Below are positions 26,922 to 35,241 of a stretch of 48,732 nucleotides of DNA, in pieces. The DNA lies in the NCBI RefSeq assembly GCF_000346505.1, contig NZ_ANOH01000077.1, positions 1-48,732 on the forward strand, read 5' to 3'. The position numbers and the translations under genes were made by a program. Each line of letters starts with the position of its first letter. The stretch's first letter is position 1. This stretch comes from Aporhodopirellula sallentina SM41. GTDB lineage: Bacteria; Planctomycetota; Planctomycetia; Pirellulales; Pirellulaceae. The notes under the pieces were generated by a model, which had not been told where the DNA came from, searched no databases, and worked only from the letters and a program-made list of their open reading frames with translations.

Positions 26922-27564
26922 CGAAATAGCCTTCCCCGCGTCGTGTTTTTACGAAGTCCTTGCCGAGTTTTGATCGAATCCGTGATATGTAAACGTCGAC
27001 TAAATTGGACATCGAGTCATGATTGTCGTCGAAAAGGTGGTCGTAGATAAACGTTCGTGTCACCAACCCACCACGCTTCATGGCCAGCAATTCCACCAAC
27101 GCGTACTCGCGAGCGGTCAGTTCAATCGGGACGCCATCCTTGCTCACCAAGCGAGCGTTGGTGTCGATGGCCAAGTCACCCATTCGAATAACTGGATCGC
27201 GGACGTCATGGTGTCGGCGGATCATCGCTCGCACCCGAGCGAGCAATTCGGCGAGATCAAATGGTTTGACGAGGTAGTCGTCGGCGCCAAGGTCGAGCCC
27301 TTCCACACGGTCGTCGATCGTGTCGCACGCGGTCAGGAAAAGGACAGGCGTCGAGCGAGTGTGACGTAGCTGCGTAAGTATTTCTCGTCCGTTGAGATGA
27401 GGCAGCATGATGTCCAGGATGATCGCATCGTAGGAACCAGCCTTCGCCAATGCGAGCGCGGAGTTTCCCTCGTCGGCTTGATCCACCGCATAGCCGGATT
27501 CTCGCAGCGCTTGGCTCAACCCGGCGAGTAAGTCGGCGTCGTCTTCGACTACTAGAATTCGCAT
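26911..27564 (-). CDS. OmpR/PhoB-family response regulator
   Basis: 217 residues. Receiver domain 1-115: acidic pair EDD (7-9), phospho-acceptor Asp51 in LDIMLP, Thr78 in FLTAC and Lys100 in LVKPFD. Winged-helix DNA-binding domain about 125-217 with ELTAREYALVELLAMKRGG, NLVDVYISRIRSKLG and the wing RGEGYFVGN. It is the cognate partner of the coupled kinase. An 8-bp inverted repeat with a 9-nt spacer lies 63-87 bp upstream and could be its own or another regulator site. Confidence 0.95.
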   Translation of the reverse strand: MRILVVEDDADLLAGLSQALRESGYAVDQADEGNSALALAKAGSYDAIILDIMLPHLNGREILTQLRHTRSTPVLFLTACDTIDDRVEGLDLGADDYLVKPFDLAELLARVRAMIRRHHDVRDPVIRMGDLAIDTNARLVSKDGVPIELTAREYALVELLAMKRGGLVTRTFIYDHLFDDNHDSMSNLVDVYISRIRSKLGKDFVKTRRGEGYFVGN

Positions 27565-27626
27565 AGGTTCATAGGCGAGTAAACCATGTTAAGTAACCAC
27601 GTTTCGGTACCGTTTTGCCGAACGCA

Positions 27627-27651
27627 CGTCACGGACGCATAGGCCGTGACG
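27627..27651. repeat. Perfect inverted repeat upstream of the response-regulator gene
   Basis: CGTCACGG (27627-27634) and CCGTGACG (27644-27651) are perfect reverse complements separated by 9 nt. The site lies between the lipoprotein stop (27687, - strand) and the response-regulator start (27564). No T-run follows on either strand, so an operator or processing hairpin is more likely than a terminator. Confidence 0.5.
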
Positions 27652-27686
27652 AACGCCGGTCGACTGCTAACCTTTGGGAATCGGTT

Positions 27687-28397
27687 TTATGGAGACTCTT
27701 CGTTTTCGACAATTGTAACCGATGTAATCTGCCCGTTGGTTTCCAGGTCTTTGCTGAAATCCAGTTCGCATTGCAATCGGACGTTGTCGAATCCTGCGAC
27801 ACGTATTTCGGGCGTCGACAGGTACCCTGCCCCGCCGTCATCAATGCGGATACCGGCGAGTTCTTCGTTCTCGATCACGGGTGTGAGTTTTGCTTCGCGG
27901 TGTTGCCACAGTTCGCCGGACTCGGGCCGATAACGGTACCAATTACTCACCTCATCCAATCGGTCGTTCGTCACACCATGTGGTTCGAGTGCGTTCATCA
28001 GAACTTCTTTGTTGGCTCGAGCTCGTTGGGCGGTGGGATGGCCTCCGCGAGCAGGACGCACGTTGGAAAACGCATCCCTGAAAACTTCTTCGTCCACTCC
28101 GAGTGCGGCGGCGATGAGTTTGACCGGTCGTCCGCCGTCGCGAGGGTCGGTGTCGAATCCCGATTCAATGATGACGGTGCCTTTTGATGGAGATGCCATT
28201 TCGCTTTCTTCCTGGTTGGTTTGTTCCTCTTCGCAACGAATGTCTTGGGACAGGCAGCCACAGTTCCGTTTTCCGTGCTGACGCTCGCCGTGCATCCGAC
28301 CACCGCGTTCATCCGGGCGGTCGAGTTGGTTCCATGCGATTGCGGTCGCGGAGCAACCGAGGAGGGCGATGCCGATTCCGATTAAGTAGCGTTTCAT
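27687..28397 (-). CDS. Small lipoprotein-like exported protein of unknown function
   Basis: 236 residues from ATG 28397; a GTG at 28427 would add ten residues. The signal region is KRYLIGIGIALLGC with a lipobox-like LLGC, so Cys would be lipidated. After it come a His/Arg-rich stretch and a cluster NCGCLSQDIRCEEE that could bind metal. The next part (about 70-160) has a helical repeat-like segment, LGVDEEVFRDAFSNVRPARGG. The C-terminal beta region contains GGAGYLSTPEIRV, a pattern common in secreted repeats. It lies upstream of the response regulator and could be co-regulated, with the inverted repeat between them. No enzymatic motif is visible. Confidence 0.6.
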   Translation of the reverse strand: MKRYLIGIGIALLGCSATAIAWNQLDRPDERGGRMHGERQHGKRNCGCLSQDIRCEEEQTNQEESEMASPSKGTVIIESGFDTDPRDGGRPVKLIAAALGVDEEVFRDAFSNVRPARGGHPTAQRARANKEVLMNALEPHGVTNDRLDEVSNWYRYRPESGELWQHREAKLTPVIENEELAGIRIDDGGAGYLSTPEIRVAGFDNVRLQCELDFSKDLETNGQITSVTIVENEESP

Positions 28398-28599
28398 GTT
28401 TGAGGCTCGTTGTGATTGGGAAGTCACGTTTGTGGTGACATGTGTGGTGAGACCGATCGTCGCTCCCGAAGGTTACGACGAGAATGTCGCGAGAGGACAA
28501 TCTCAGGTGATTCTGACATGCGAACCTTAAAGGAACGTGAACACGACGGCGTTTGAGAAAACTTTTTAGGATGGGATCGGATGTGTGCCGTCGAATTCC

Positions 28600-28628
28600 T
28601 TCCTGGTTGGTCGGGTGCGGTTTATAGT
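28600..28628 (+). promoter_or_regulatory. Possible sigma70-type promoter for the GH16 gene
   Basis: TATAGT (28623-28628) matches 5 of 6 positions of the -10 consensus. A weak TTCCTG (28600-28605) lies 17 bp upstream. Transcription would start near 28635, 43 nt before the ATG at 28678. The call rests mainly on the -10 box. Confidence 0.3.
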
Positions 28629-28677
28629 GCATGCTTTGAATGTTTGGGTTGGTCGAGTTGGATTCGAAAGGGTTGAG

Positions 28678-29571
28678 ATGAAGTTGCTCTATGCAGTATC
28701 GATCGCGTTCGCGTTGGGGAGTTCGACCACGTTTGCAGCTGATTGGGATGCGTTTGCGATTCCGGTTCAACCCGGTCAGGGGCTCGAGTGGAAGTTGCAG
28801 TCCGTTTCGGATGACTTCGGTTATGATGCTCAGCCGATGAACAAACCGCCGGCGTTTACCGAACGATGGCGTGACTCTTTCATTAATCGTTGGTTGGGCC
28901 CGGGACTGAGCGAATTCAACTCTGGGCATTCCTATGTGACCAATGGGCATTTGGGGATTCATGCCAGCCGGAAGGCGGGGACAAAGAAGGTCTACGCCGG
29001 TGCGATTTCTTCCCGAGAGACGTTTCGCTATCCCTTGTTCGTCGAGGCGAAGGTCAAAATCAGTGGGCTCGTGATGGCCTCGAACGTGTGGATGCTCAGC
29101 CCTGACTCCACGCAAGAAATTGACATCATCGAGGCTTATGGCAGCCAAAGGGAGTCGCAGTCATGGACGGCGCAGCGGTTGCATCTCAGCCATCACGTTT
29201 TCATTCGCCGACCGTTCCAAGATTACCAGCCGACCGATAAGGGGTCGTGGTATTTTGACGGAACCAATTGGCGAAAGGACTTTCACCGAGTCGGCGTGTA
29301 CTGGCGCGACCCGTGGCACCTGGAGTACTACGTCGACGGGAAGAAGGTGCGTGAGGTCTCGGGGCCGGATGTGATCGATCCCAAGGGATACACCTCGGGT
29401 GAAGGGCTGAGCAAACCGATGCACATCATTATCAACACCGAAGATCAAGACTGGCGTTCAGACGAAGGGATCACACCGACCGATGAAGAGTTGGCGGATA
29501 CCAACAAGAGCATCATGTGGGTGGATTGGATTCGTGTTTACCAGGCGATGGAATCGGTTGCGAAGGATTGA
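28678..29571 (+). CDS. Secreted GH16-family glycoside hydrolase (agarase/porphyranase-like)
   Basis: 297 residues. The signal peptide is about 1-20 ([20 protein letters not shown]). The catalytic GH16 motif E-I-D-I-I-E spans residues 147-152 (nucleophile Glu147, Asp149, acid/base Glu152), preceded by [11 protein letters not shown] and followed by EAYG. The region near [10 protein letters not shown]-like segments and [21 protein letters not shown] fits the beta-jelly-roll of beta-agarases and porphyranases. Substrate is therefore likely a red-algal galactan, though the exact one cannot be read. No carbohydrate-binding module is attached. The reading frame extends upstream to ATG 28585, but that would bury the signal peptide, so 28678 is chosen. 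It is divergent from the lipoprotein and two-component genes. Confidence 0.88.
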   Translation: MKLLYAVSIAFALGSSTTFAADWDAFAIPVQPGQGLEWKLQSVSDDFGYDAQPMNKPPAFTERWRDSFINRWLGPGLSEFNSGHSYVTNGHLGIHASRKAGTKKVYAGAISSRETFRYPLFVEAKVKISGLVMASNVWMLSPDSTQEIDIIEAYGSQRESQSWTAQRLHLSHHVFIRRPFQDYQPTDKGSWYFDGTNWRKDFHRVGVYWRDPWHLEYYVDGKKVREVSGPDVIDPKGYTSGEGLSKPMHIIINTEDQDWRSDEGITPTDEELADTNKSIMWVDWIRVYQAMESVAKD

Positions 29572-29665
29572 CGCCGGTCGTTGGCGGACCACCGCGATTG
29601 ATCAGCCCGGAAATCGCCTCAAGGCTGTACACCAACGATTGCGGCGACGGAATATCGCCACGTGT

Positions 29666-31237
29666 TTACTTGAGTCCGGCGCCGGTGGGACGTCGGCCGA
29701 GTGCGCCTCGCACGCCGAGTTGACGTGGGTCGCGTGCAATCTTGTCGGTGAAGACACGCACATCGTCGAGGATCGGACGAACACGGGCCGTTGCGGCTTC
29801 GATGTTTTCCACCGTGCGACGGATTTCGTAGTACAGCTCGTCGTCTTCGAGGAGTCGTTTGAGCGTTCCGTCGGAGGTGTTGAGGGTTTGGCCGAACGTG
29901 TCGATTTGGAGCAACGCGTTGTCGACGTTCGCGAGGCTGCGGAGAACTTGGTCGACGAGTTCTTCGCTGCGACGTCCGATCGGTTCGGTGATCGCTTCGA
30001 CGTTTTTCGCGGTTGCTTGGAAGCTTTCGAGTGTGTCGCCGGCGGTCGTTTTTAGTTCGTTGAGTGCTTGCTCGGCAACCGATCCGACTTGTTCGAATTG
30101 TTTGCCGACGTCGGCAAAGCTGTCGAAGGTCTTCTCGGTGGTTTTCAACGTCTCGGTTGCTTGATCGAGTACTTCCGGGAAACGTCCGATCGAGTCCGAC
30201 AGACCGCGGCGGATCTGTTCATCACCGAGGATTTCACGGGCGTCGCGAATGGCGCCTTGCAGTTCTTCGAGCGTCGCGATGGCTTCGTTTTGTAGGTCGA
30301 GCAAAGTCGGTTGCGTGCCTGGAGTGCGTTGTGGTGATACGGGAGGCGTGAGTCCCTGTTGCAACGCGTTGGGTGGCTGCGTTCCTGGTGGCAGTACCTG
30401 AGAGCCAGGAGGTGCAAACTGGTTTTGATTGGGCGACGGGGCCGCGAACGCAACCGTTTGGATCGCGTATTGGGAGCCACCTTGCGGTGACGACTGCGCG
30501 ACGAGGCGAACAGGACGTGCCCAAGACGGGCTCGGCATCATTTTGTTGGACGTCGAGGCGGCGTACGAGGATGGTGAGAAACCCGGACCCGCAGATGATT
30601 GACGGGGTACACCGGCAGGGAACGAGTTCGTCGGTGGGGCTGGAACGGGATCGATGCCGATCACGCCGCGCACGTCACGGACGAGAGTTTGAATGCTGTT
30701 CCCGATGTCTTGAACGGCATCGCCGGCGCCGCGGATGCTGCGGAAGGTCGATCGCATTTCGTCTTCCATTCCGAAGAGCAGCGAGAACGGGTCTTCGAGT
30801 TTCTGGCCGTACGCGAAATACTCGTCGTTGGAGTACGTGCGATCGATCAGGTCTTGGTCCTGGCCGAGCAGTTTTTGGAGTTCACGCGGTTCGGCTTTGC
30901 GAAACTCCAGTTTGGAGTCACCGGTGATCAAGGACCCGATCCCGATTTGTGGGATGTATTGGTGGGTCATTTTGTGTTCGGCATCCATCGCGAGCGTCAG
31001 CAGCACGCCGCCTTCGGGACGCAATTGAATATCCGACACGCGGCCAATCTTGACGCCGTCGCGCAGCACCGGTGAGTTGGTGTTGATGCCCTCGGCCGAA
31101 TCGAAATACACCGTCAGCGTGTATTCCCGGTTCAGGATGGCGGGGAACGCACCGAACAGGAACGTCAGGATCACCCCGATCCCGATCGCGGCGATGACCA
31201 ACACGCCGACGCCAAATCGCAGTTTGTTTTCGTCCAT
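29666..31237 (-). CDS. mlaD: MCE-domain protein, MlaD-like lipid transport component
   Basis: 523 residues. One membrane helix (about 9-32), then an MCE domain (about 36-120, with LTVYFDSAEGINTNSPVLRDGV near its start). After it come an unstructured Pro/Gln-rich part (about 190-310) and a long helical tail (about 320-480, dominated by acidic and Ala residues). Compared with E. coli MlaD (183 residues), it is much longer. MCE proteins form hexameric rings that carry phospholipids between membranes. The start at 31237 sits 4 nt after the MlaF stop; an upstream in-frame codon at 31297 is not supported. The tail could make a coiled coil spanning the periplasm, as in the long PqiB/YebT class (inference). 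Confidence 0.85.
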   Translation of the reverse strand: MDENKLRFGVGVLVIAAIGIGVILTFLFGAFPAILNREYTLTVYFDSAEGINTNSPVLRDGVKIGRVSDIQLRPEGGVLLTLAMDAEHKMTHQYIPQIGIGSLITGDSKLEFRKAEPRELQKLLGQDQDLIDRTYSNDEYFAYGQKLEDPFSLLFGMEDEMRSTFRSIRGAGDAVQDIGNSIQTLVRDVRGVIGIDPVPAPPTNSFPAGVPRQSSAGPGFSPSSYAASTSNKMMPSPSWARPVRLVAQSSPQGGSQYAIQTVAFAAPSPNQNQFAPPGSQVLPPGTQPPNALQQGLTPPVSPQRTPGTQPTLLDLQNEAIATLEELQGAIRDAREILGDEQIRRGLSDSIGRFPEVLDQATETLKTTEKTFDSFADVGKQFEQVGSVAEQALNELKTTAGDTLESFQATAKNVEAITEPIGRRSEELVDQVLRSLANVDNALLQIDTFGQTLNTSDGTLKRLLEDDELYYEIRRTVENIEAATARVRPILDDVRVFTDKIARDPRQLGVRGALGRRPTGAGLK

Positions 31238-31241
31238 TGAA

Positions 31242-32108
31242 TTACGCCGTTGCTCGAGACATTTCGCGAATGCGATCGCCAGCTTCTCCACGCACAAATT
31301 GACGGACCCGGCGGTCGTCGGCGTTTTCGAGTTGGCTGGGCGGTCCGTCGAATAAGATTTGTGATTGACCCTGGTCGAGCATCCGACGAGGGTAAAACAT
31401 CATCACGCGGTCGGCGACCTTGCGTGCGGTGTGCATGTCGTGGGTCACCACAACACTGGTGACCGGATAGAGTCGCCGTGTGTTGAGGATCAGTTCGTTG
31501 ATAACGTCGCTCATGATCGGATCGAGTCCCGTGGTGGGTTCGTCGTACACGATCAGTTCAGGTTTCAGCACGAGGGCGCGGGCGAGGCCGACGCGTTTCT
31601 GCATCCCGCCGGAGATTTCGGCTGGGTATTTACGGGCGACGTCTTCGGGCAGGCCCACCTCGATGAGGTGATTTCGCACCCGTTCGCGGACTTCATCTTC
31701 TTCGGTCGATGGTTCGTTTTGCCGGATAGGAAACGCCACGTTGTCGAAGATGTTCATGCTGTCAAACAACGCTGCATTCTGAAAGACAAAGCCGAACCGG
31801 CGTCTTACTTGCGCGAGCTGCGCGGGCGTGAGTTGATTCAGATCGGTGCCGTCAAAGAGAACGGTTCCCGTCGTCGGAGTTAACAAAGCCACCAACGTTT
31901 TCATGAAGACCGTTTTGCCGCATCCGCTCTCGCCGATAACGGCGACGGTCTGCCCACGCGTGATCGAACGAGTGATTCCCGAAAGGATGCAGTTGCCATC
32001 GAAGTCGATCGATAGGTTGTTGACTTCGATCAACGGCGCGCTCTCGGAAGCCGTGTCAGGCTCCGGAAGATCGTCTGTTGGTTCGGTTTCTGGTTCGTAG
32101 TCGTTCAA
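31242..32108 (-). CDS. mlaF: MlaF-like ABC transporter ATPase
   Basis: 288 residues. Walker A GESGCGKT, Q-loop FVFQNAALFDSMNIFDNVAFP (typical of Mla ATPases), signature SGGMQKR, Walker B LIVYDEPTTGLDP and the switch His in VVVTHDMHTA. The first about 25 residues form an acidic extension. The start is TTG at 32108, overlapping the MlaE stop by four bases (TTGA); no ATG exists before the ABC domain. It would energise MlaE-mediated lipid movement with MlaD. Confidence 0.93.
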   Translation of the reverse strand: MNDYEPETEPTDDLPEPDTASESAPLIEVNNLSIDFDGNCILSGITRSITRGQTVAVIGESGCGKTVFMKTLVALLTPTTGTVLFDGTDLNQLTPAQLAQVRRRFGFVFQNAALFDSMNIFDNVAFPIRQNEPSTEEDEVRERVRNHLIEVGLPEDVARKYPAEISGGMQKRVGLARALVLKPELIVYDEPTTGLDPIMSDVINELILNTRRLYPVTSVVVTHDMHTARKVADRVMMFYPRRMLDQGQSQILFDGPPSQLENADDRRVRQFVRGEAGDRIREMSRATA

Positions 32109-32998
32109 AACAGCATCGTTCCTTCCGGATAGATCATGAAGTAGATCGAATCCAAAACGATGTTCAAAAACAAATCGATTGCGAGGATCAGCACGAACGA
32201 GTAGACGAACGCAGCCGTAGCCGCCTTGCCGACTCCCTCAGCACCTGGTTGGCAGTTGAACCCGCGGTAGCAACTCACCACCGCAATGATTCCGCCGAAG
32301 AAAAAACTTTTAAAGATGCCGCTGAAGAGATCGAACCCGACCACCCCTTCGCGTGAATGGTGCAGGTACGCGGCACGATCGATGCCGAGAACAATCACGC
32401 TGTAAAAATAGCCGCCGACGATTCCCATGAAGTCCGCCATCACGGTCAGTGCGGGGATCAACAACAGGCATGCCAGAAACCGCGGCACAACGAGGTAGTG
32501 GATCGGGTCGGCACCCATCGTCGTCAATGCATCGATCTGTTCGGTGACCCGCATCGTTCCGAGTACCGCAGCCATCGCACCGCCGACGCGTCCGGCGAGC
32601 ATGGTTGCGGCGAGGACGGGGCCGAGTTCACGGACCAACGAGGTGTTGATGACCACACCGAGCCGGCTTTCCAGACCGATGGCTTGGAATTGGTAGTAGC
32701 TTTGCACGGCGAGCACCATGCCGATGAAGGTGCCCGTCAACGCAACGACGGGCAGGCTGAGCACACCGACTTGATAGAAGTTGACCATCATGGTGCCACG
32801 TCGGGGCAACCGCGTGAACATCCAACCGAACATCTGGTATGCGAAGTAGGCGATGTCGCCGACTGACGAGATGCCTTCCACGATCGCTGTCCCCCACTGC
32901 ATGATCCAGGCGTGCAGCGGTTGGGGCAAACGCGATCGTCCGGCATCCATTGCTCCGGAGGAGGGGCGTCGATCGATAGAAGTCGAGTCGCTCGACAT
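32105..32998 (-). CDS. mlaE: MlaE-like lipid ABC transporter permease
   Basis: 297 residues with about six hydrophobic segments. The MlaE core is clear: VVALTGTFIGMVLAVQ, the VRELGPVLAATMLAGRVGGA segment, and MRVTEQIDALTTMGADP followed by VPRF. The start is ATG 32998 (MSSDSTS); the preceding TTG at 33001 is not needed. The N-terminal about 60 residues form an extra soluble helix region. It is the first gene of a tightly spaced mlaE-mlaF-mlaD unit, with 4-nt overlap and 4-nt gap, so the complex is almost surely co-made. The upstream FHA gene is 174 bp away on the same strand. Confidence 0.93.
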   Translation of the reverse strand: MSSDSTSIDRRPSSGAMDAGRSRLPQPLHAWIMQWGTAIVEGISSVGDIAYFAYQMFGWMFTRLPRRGTMMVNFYQVGVLSLPVVALTGTFIGMVLAVQSYYQFQAIGLESRLGVVINTSLVRELGPVLAATMLAGRVGGAMAAVLGTMRVTEQIDALTTMGADPIHYLVVPRFLACLLLIPALTVMADFMGIVGGYFYSVIVLGIDRAAYLHHSREGVVGFDLFSGIFKSFFFGGIIAVVSCYRGFNCQPGAEGVGKAATAAFVYSFVLILAIDLFLNIVLDSIYFMIYPEGTMLF

Positions 32999-33172
32999 CA
33001 AAAGAAAACTCGCCGTAAAAATCCCAGAAATGCTTCACTATCGCGTCGCGGCATCGCATCGTTGGTAGCGAAGCGCAGCGGTAGTGCACCTGTCGATTTT
33101 ATCGGCGAGATAAGGGATGCGGGTTAGTCAAAATTTGACGAACTCGCTGCATTGAATCGGAATCGGGCGGGC

Positions 33173-33625
33173 TCAATCCGATTTGCGGTTGAAGAAGCCT
33201 TTCTTGGGGTCGCGTTTGGACATCCCGGCGCGGTCCATCAGCGAGCTCTTCATGACTTCATCGATGTAGTCGTCGTCGGCCGGAGGCGGCCCGTAGGCAC
33301 CGAGCAATTGTGGGTCGTACTCGAGCACGTATTGGTGACGAGCGATGGCGACTTTGCAGTTAGGGTCGGCCCGTTTTCGCATGATCGGGCGACCGTCGAC
33401 CTTGGTGCCATTGCGGCTGTTGAGGTCGCGGATAAACCAGTATCCGTGCTCCAGCGTCATTTTGCAGTGCTGGCTAGACACATTGGGGAAGTCCAGGCAG
33501 ATATCGCAGTGACGGCGTCGACCGATGAGCAGTTTGTCTTTGATGAGCGGAATCGGATCCCCACCGCCTGTCGGCGTTAACTGACCAAAAGCACCGGCGA
33601 ATTCGACTTCGTCTTCGAGACTCAT
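33173..33625 (-). CDS. Small FHA-domain protein
   Basis: 150 residues. The FHA domain spans about 20-110: IGRRRHCDI, the phosphothreonine loop VSSQHCKM and DLNSRNGTKVDG carry the conserved Gly-Arg, Ser, His and Asn. The tail (about 115-150) is acidic then basic (MSKRDPKKGFFNRKSD) and has no other domain. It lies between a membrane repeat-protein gene and mlaE on the same strand, so it may bridge a phosphorylated partner to that neighbourhood. That link is inferred from position only. The ATG at 33625 has no clear ribosome-binding site. Confidence 0.88.
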   Translation of the reverse strand: MSLEDEVEFAGAFGQLTPTGGGDPIPLIKDKLLIGRRRHCDICLDFPNVSSQHCKMTLEHGYWFIRDLNSRNGTKVDGRPIMRKRADPNCKVAIARHQYVLEYDPQLLGAYGPPPADDDYIDEVMKSSLMDRAGMSKRDPKKGFFNRKSD

Positions 33626-33801
33626 GAATGTTCGTGCCCGTAACGTTTATGAGAAAAGTGTGTGAAACTGAACTATCCCCCCGATTATAGGTCGAGGTGG
33701 CAGTTTCTCCAGGGACCATTCTCCAGAACGCTTCTGAAAACCTCGATCTATCTGAATTTCGAGGCAAATGCCCGGCGGATCTTGAGTTCAGCGATCAGGG
33801 C

Positions 33802-35202
33802 TTAGTTGCGGTCGATTACGCGTCGCAGGCGGGCGGCGACGTGAGCGTCGCGTTCGTGATTGAGACGTTGGCGCAGTTTTTCGAGAATCGCAGGGTTGTT
33901 CGTCGTGGCCAGCGTCGAGGCGACGTGCAAACGGACACGGCGGTCGGAGTCATCGAGCAGCATCGATAGCCATGGGCCCGAGTCCAACTGGCTGGAGTGC
34001 ACGAGCGTGTCGATCAACCGAATCCGGTCTTGTGGGCTAGCCAACGCGATCGCTGAGGCCATTTCGAGCTGTGCGTCCGAAAAACCACGCTGGACCAATT
34101 CCGCATTCGCTTGGCCGGCGAGGAGTTTGTCGGGATTGGCGAGATGGCGAATCACGGTCTCATCGGACAGAACCGCCATCGGGGAGTCCGCCAGGTGCGC
34201 CGTCATTTTGATCGGTTGATTGACCGGAGGCCGCGCCGCGACCACTTGGGAACCGGAACGAATCACGCGTGGTTCGACCGTGGTAAGCGGAACGGTGATG
34301 CCTTCGGGGACAGGCTGCAATTTTGCGTCGTCACCGGGGCCGCGTTCAGGTTGGTTCAGTTTGGAGCCGGAGCGTACGATCGATGCGTTCGCGGAACGGC
34401 CCGGTTCCCGCTGGCTCGGCGGCGGCCAGTCGGTCCATCCGGATTGGCGGTCGGTGGCGGAGAGAGCGGTAGGCGATGTTTCGCCTTGTGCGTGCTGGGG
34501 ATCGATTTTCAGTCCGGATCGGGCGATGGTCGCGTTCGGCGATGTAGGCGGCGTCAAGACAGCCAACAAACGGTTCGCACCGGCGAGCAGGCTTTGCACA
34601 CCTTCTGGTGTCTGTCCCCCTTCGGCGGGCGAGCCGGAATATTCGAGAATCGTTTGCCGCACCAACTCCCGGGCGCGGGCATATTGTCTCGTTGAAAGAG
34701 CGGACGATGCGTTGACTCGTTCGCGGTAGGTGGACGCGATCGCTTTGAGTAGTCGTGAATGGACCGCTCGTGCGGATTCCGGTTCGAGGGTGATCCAATC
34801 GTTTTGCATTTGCTGCAGCAGCGAGAACGCTGACTCCGATACCGCGTCGTCTTCCGCGATCAGTTTCTCGACGAGCGGTTCGACCGCGTCGGATCCAAAG
34901 CTAGCAATTTGGACTAATCGATTCTGTTTGGCGGTGGCATCGAGTTCGTCGAAACCGGCAACCAAACGCGACAGCAAAAACTGCTTTCCAAAGAACACTC
35001 CACCGAGCAACACCACCGTCAGAGCGATGATTGCCAACATCGTTTTTACCGCACGCAGCAAACGTGATTTCGCCGACGGCGTGCTCGATTCGAGTACCAA
35101 CGCAAACGGGTTGGGCCCGTCATCTTCCCATGCAACGTCCGCACGCTTCCCGGCGGAGCGAGTGGGTGAGGTTGGGGCGTCGGAATCAAAGGGCAGCGAC
35201 AT
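33802..35202 (-). CDS. Membrane protein with three RSG repeats and HEAT-like helices
   Basis: 466 residues from ATG 35202 (a GTG at 35223 would add seven). A cytoplasmic N-terminus of about 50 residues, one membrane helix (about 54-80), then helical segments (about 85-165) and a Pro/Gly-rich linker with three copies of an I-x-R-S-G motif: TIARSGLK, SIVRSGSK and RVIRSGSQ (about 224-320), spaced about 50 and 40 residues apart. The last part (about 340-466) has helix pairs such as LANPDKLLAGQANAELVQRG and VRLHVASTLATTNNPAILEKLRQR, like HEAT/PBS repeats. No enzyme motif. I cannot name a family. It is 40 bp after the glycosyltransferase gene and 176 bp before the FHA gene on the same strand. Confidence 0.65.
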   Translation of the reverse strand: MSLPFDSDAPTSPTRSAGKRADVAWEDDGPNPFALVLESSTPSAKSRLLRAVKTMLAIIALTVVLLGGVFFGKQFLLSRLVAGFDELDATAKQNRLVQIASFGSDAVEPLVEKLIAEDDAVSESAFSLLQQMQNDWITLEPESARAVHSRLLKAIASTYRERVNASSALSTRQYARARELVRQTILEYSGSPAEGGQTPEGVQSLLAGANRLLAVLTPPTSPNATIARSGLKIDPQHAQGETSPTALSATDRQSGWTDWPPPSQREPGRSANASIVRSGSKLNQPERGPGDDAKLQPVPEGITVPLTTVEPRVIRSGSQVVAARPPVNQPIKMTAHLADSPMAVLSDETVIRHLANPDKLLAGQANAELVQRGFSDAQLEMASAIALASPQDRIRLIDTLVHSSQLDSGPWLSMLLDDSDRRVRLHVASTLATTNNPAILEKLRQRLNHERDAHVAARLRRVIDRN

Positions 35203-35241
35203 GGCGGCGATTGTGCCGTCCACCGTGAAACCAAGACAAGA

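Noticed and set aside
28585-28677. Upstream extension of the GH16 frame from ATG 28585
   Set aside because: It would place 31 residues before a clear signal peptide and would overlap the candidate promoter.
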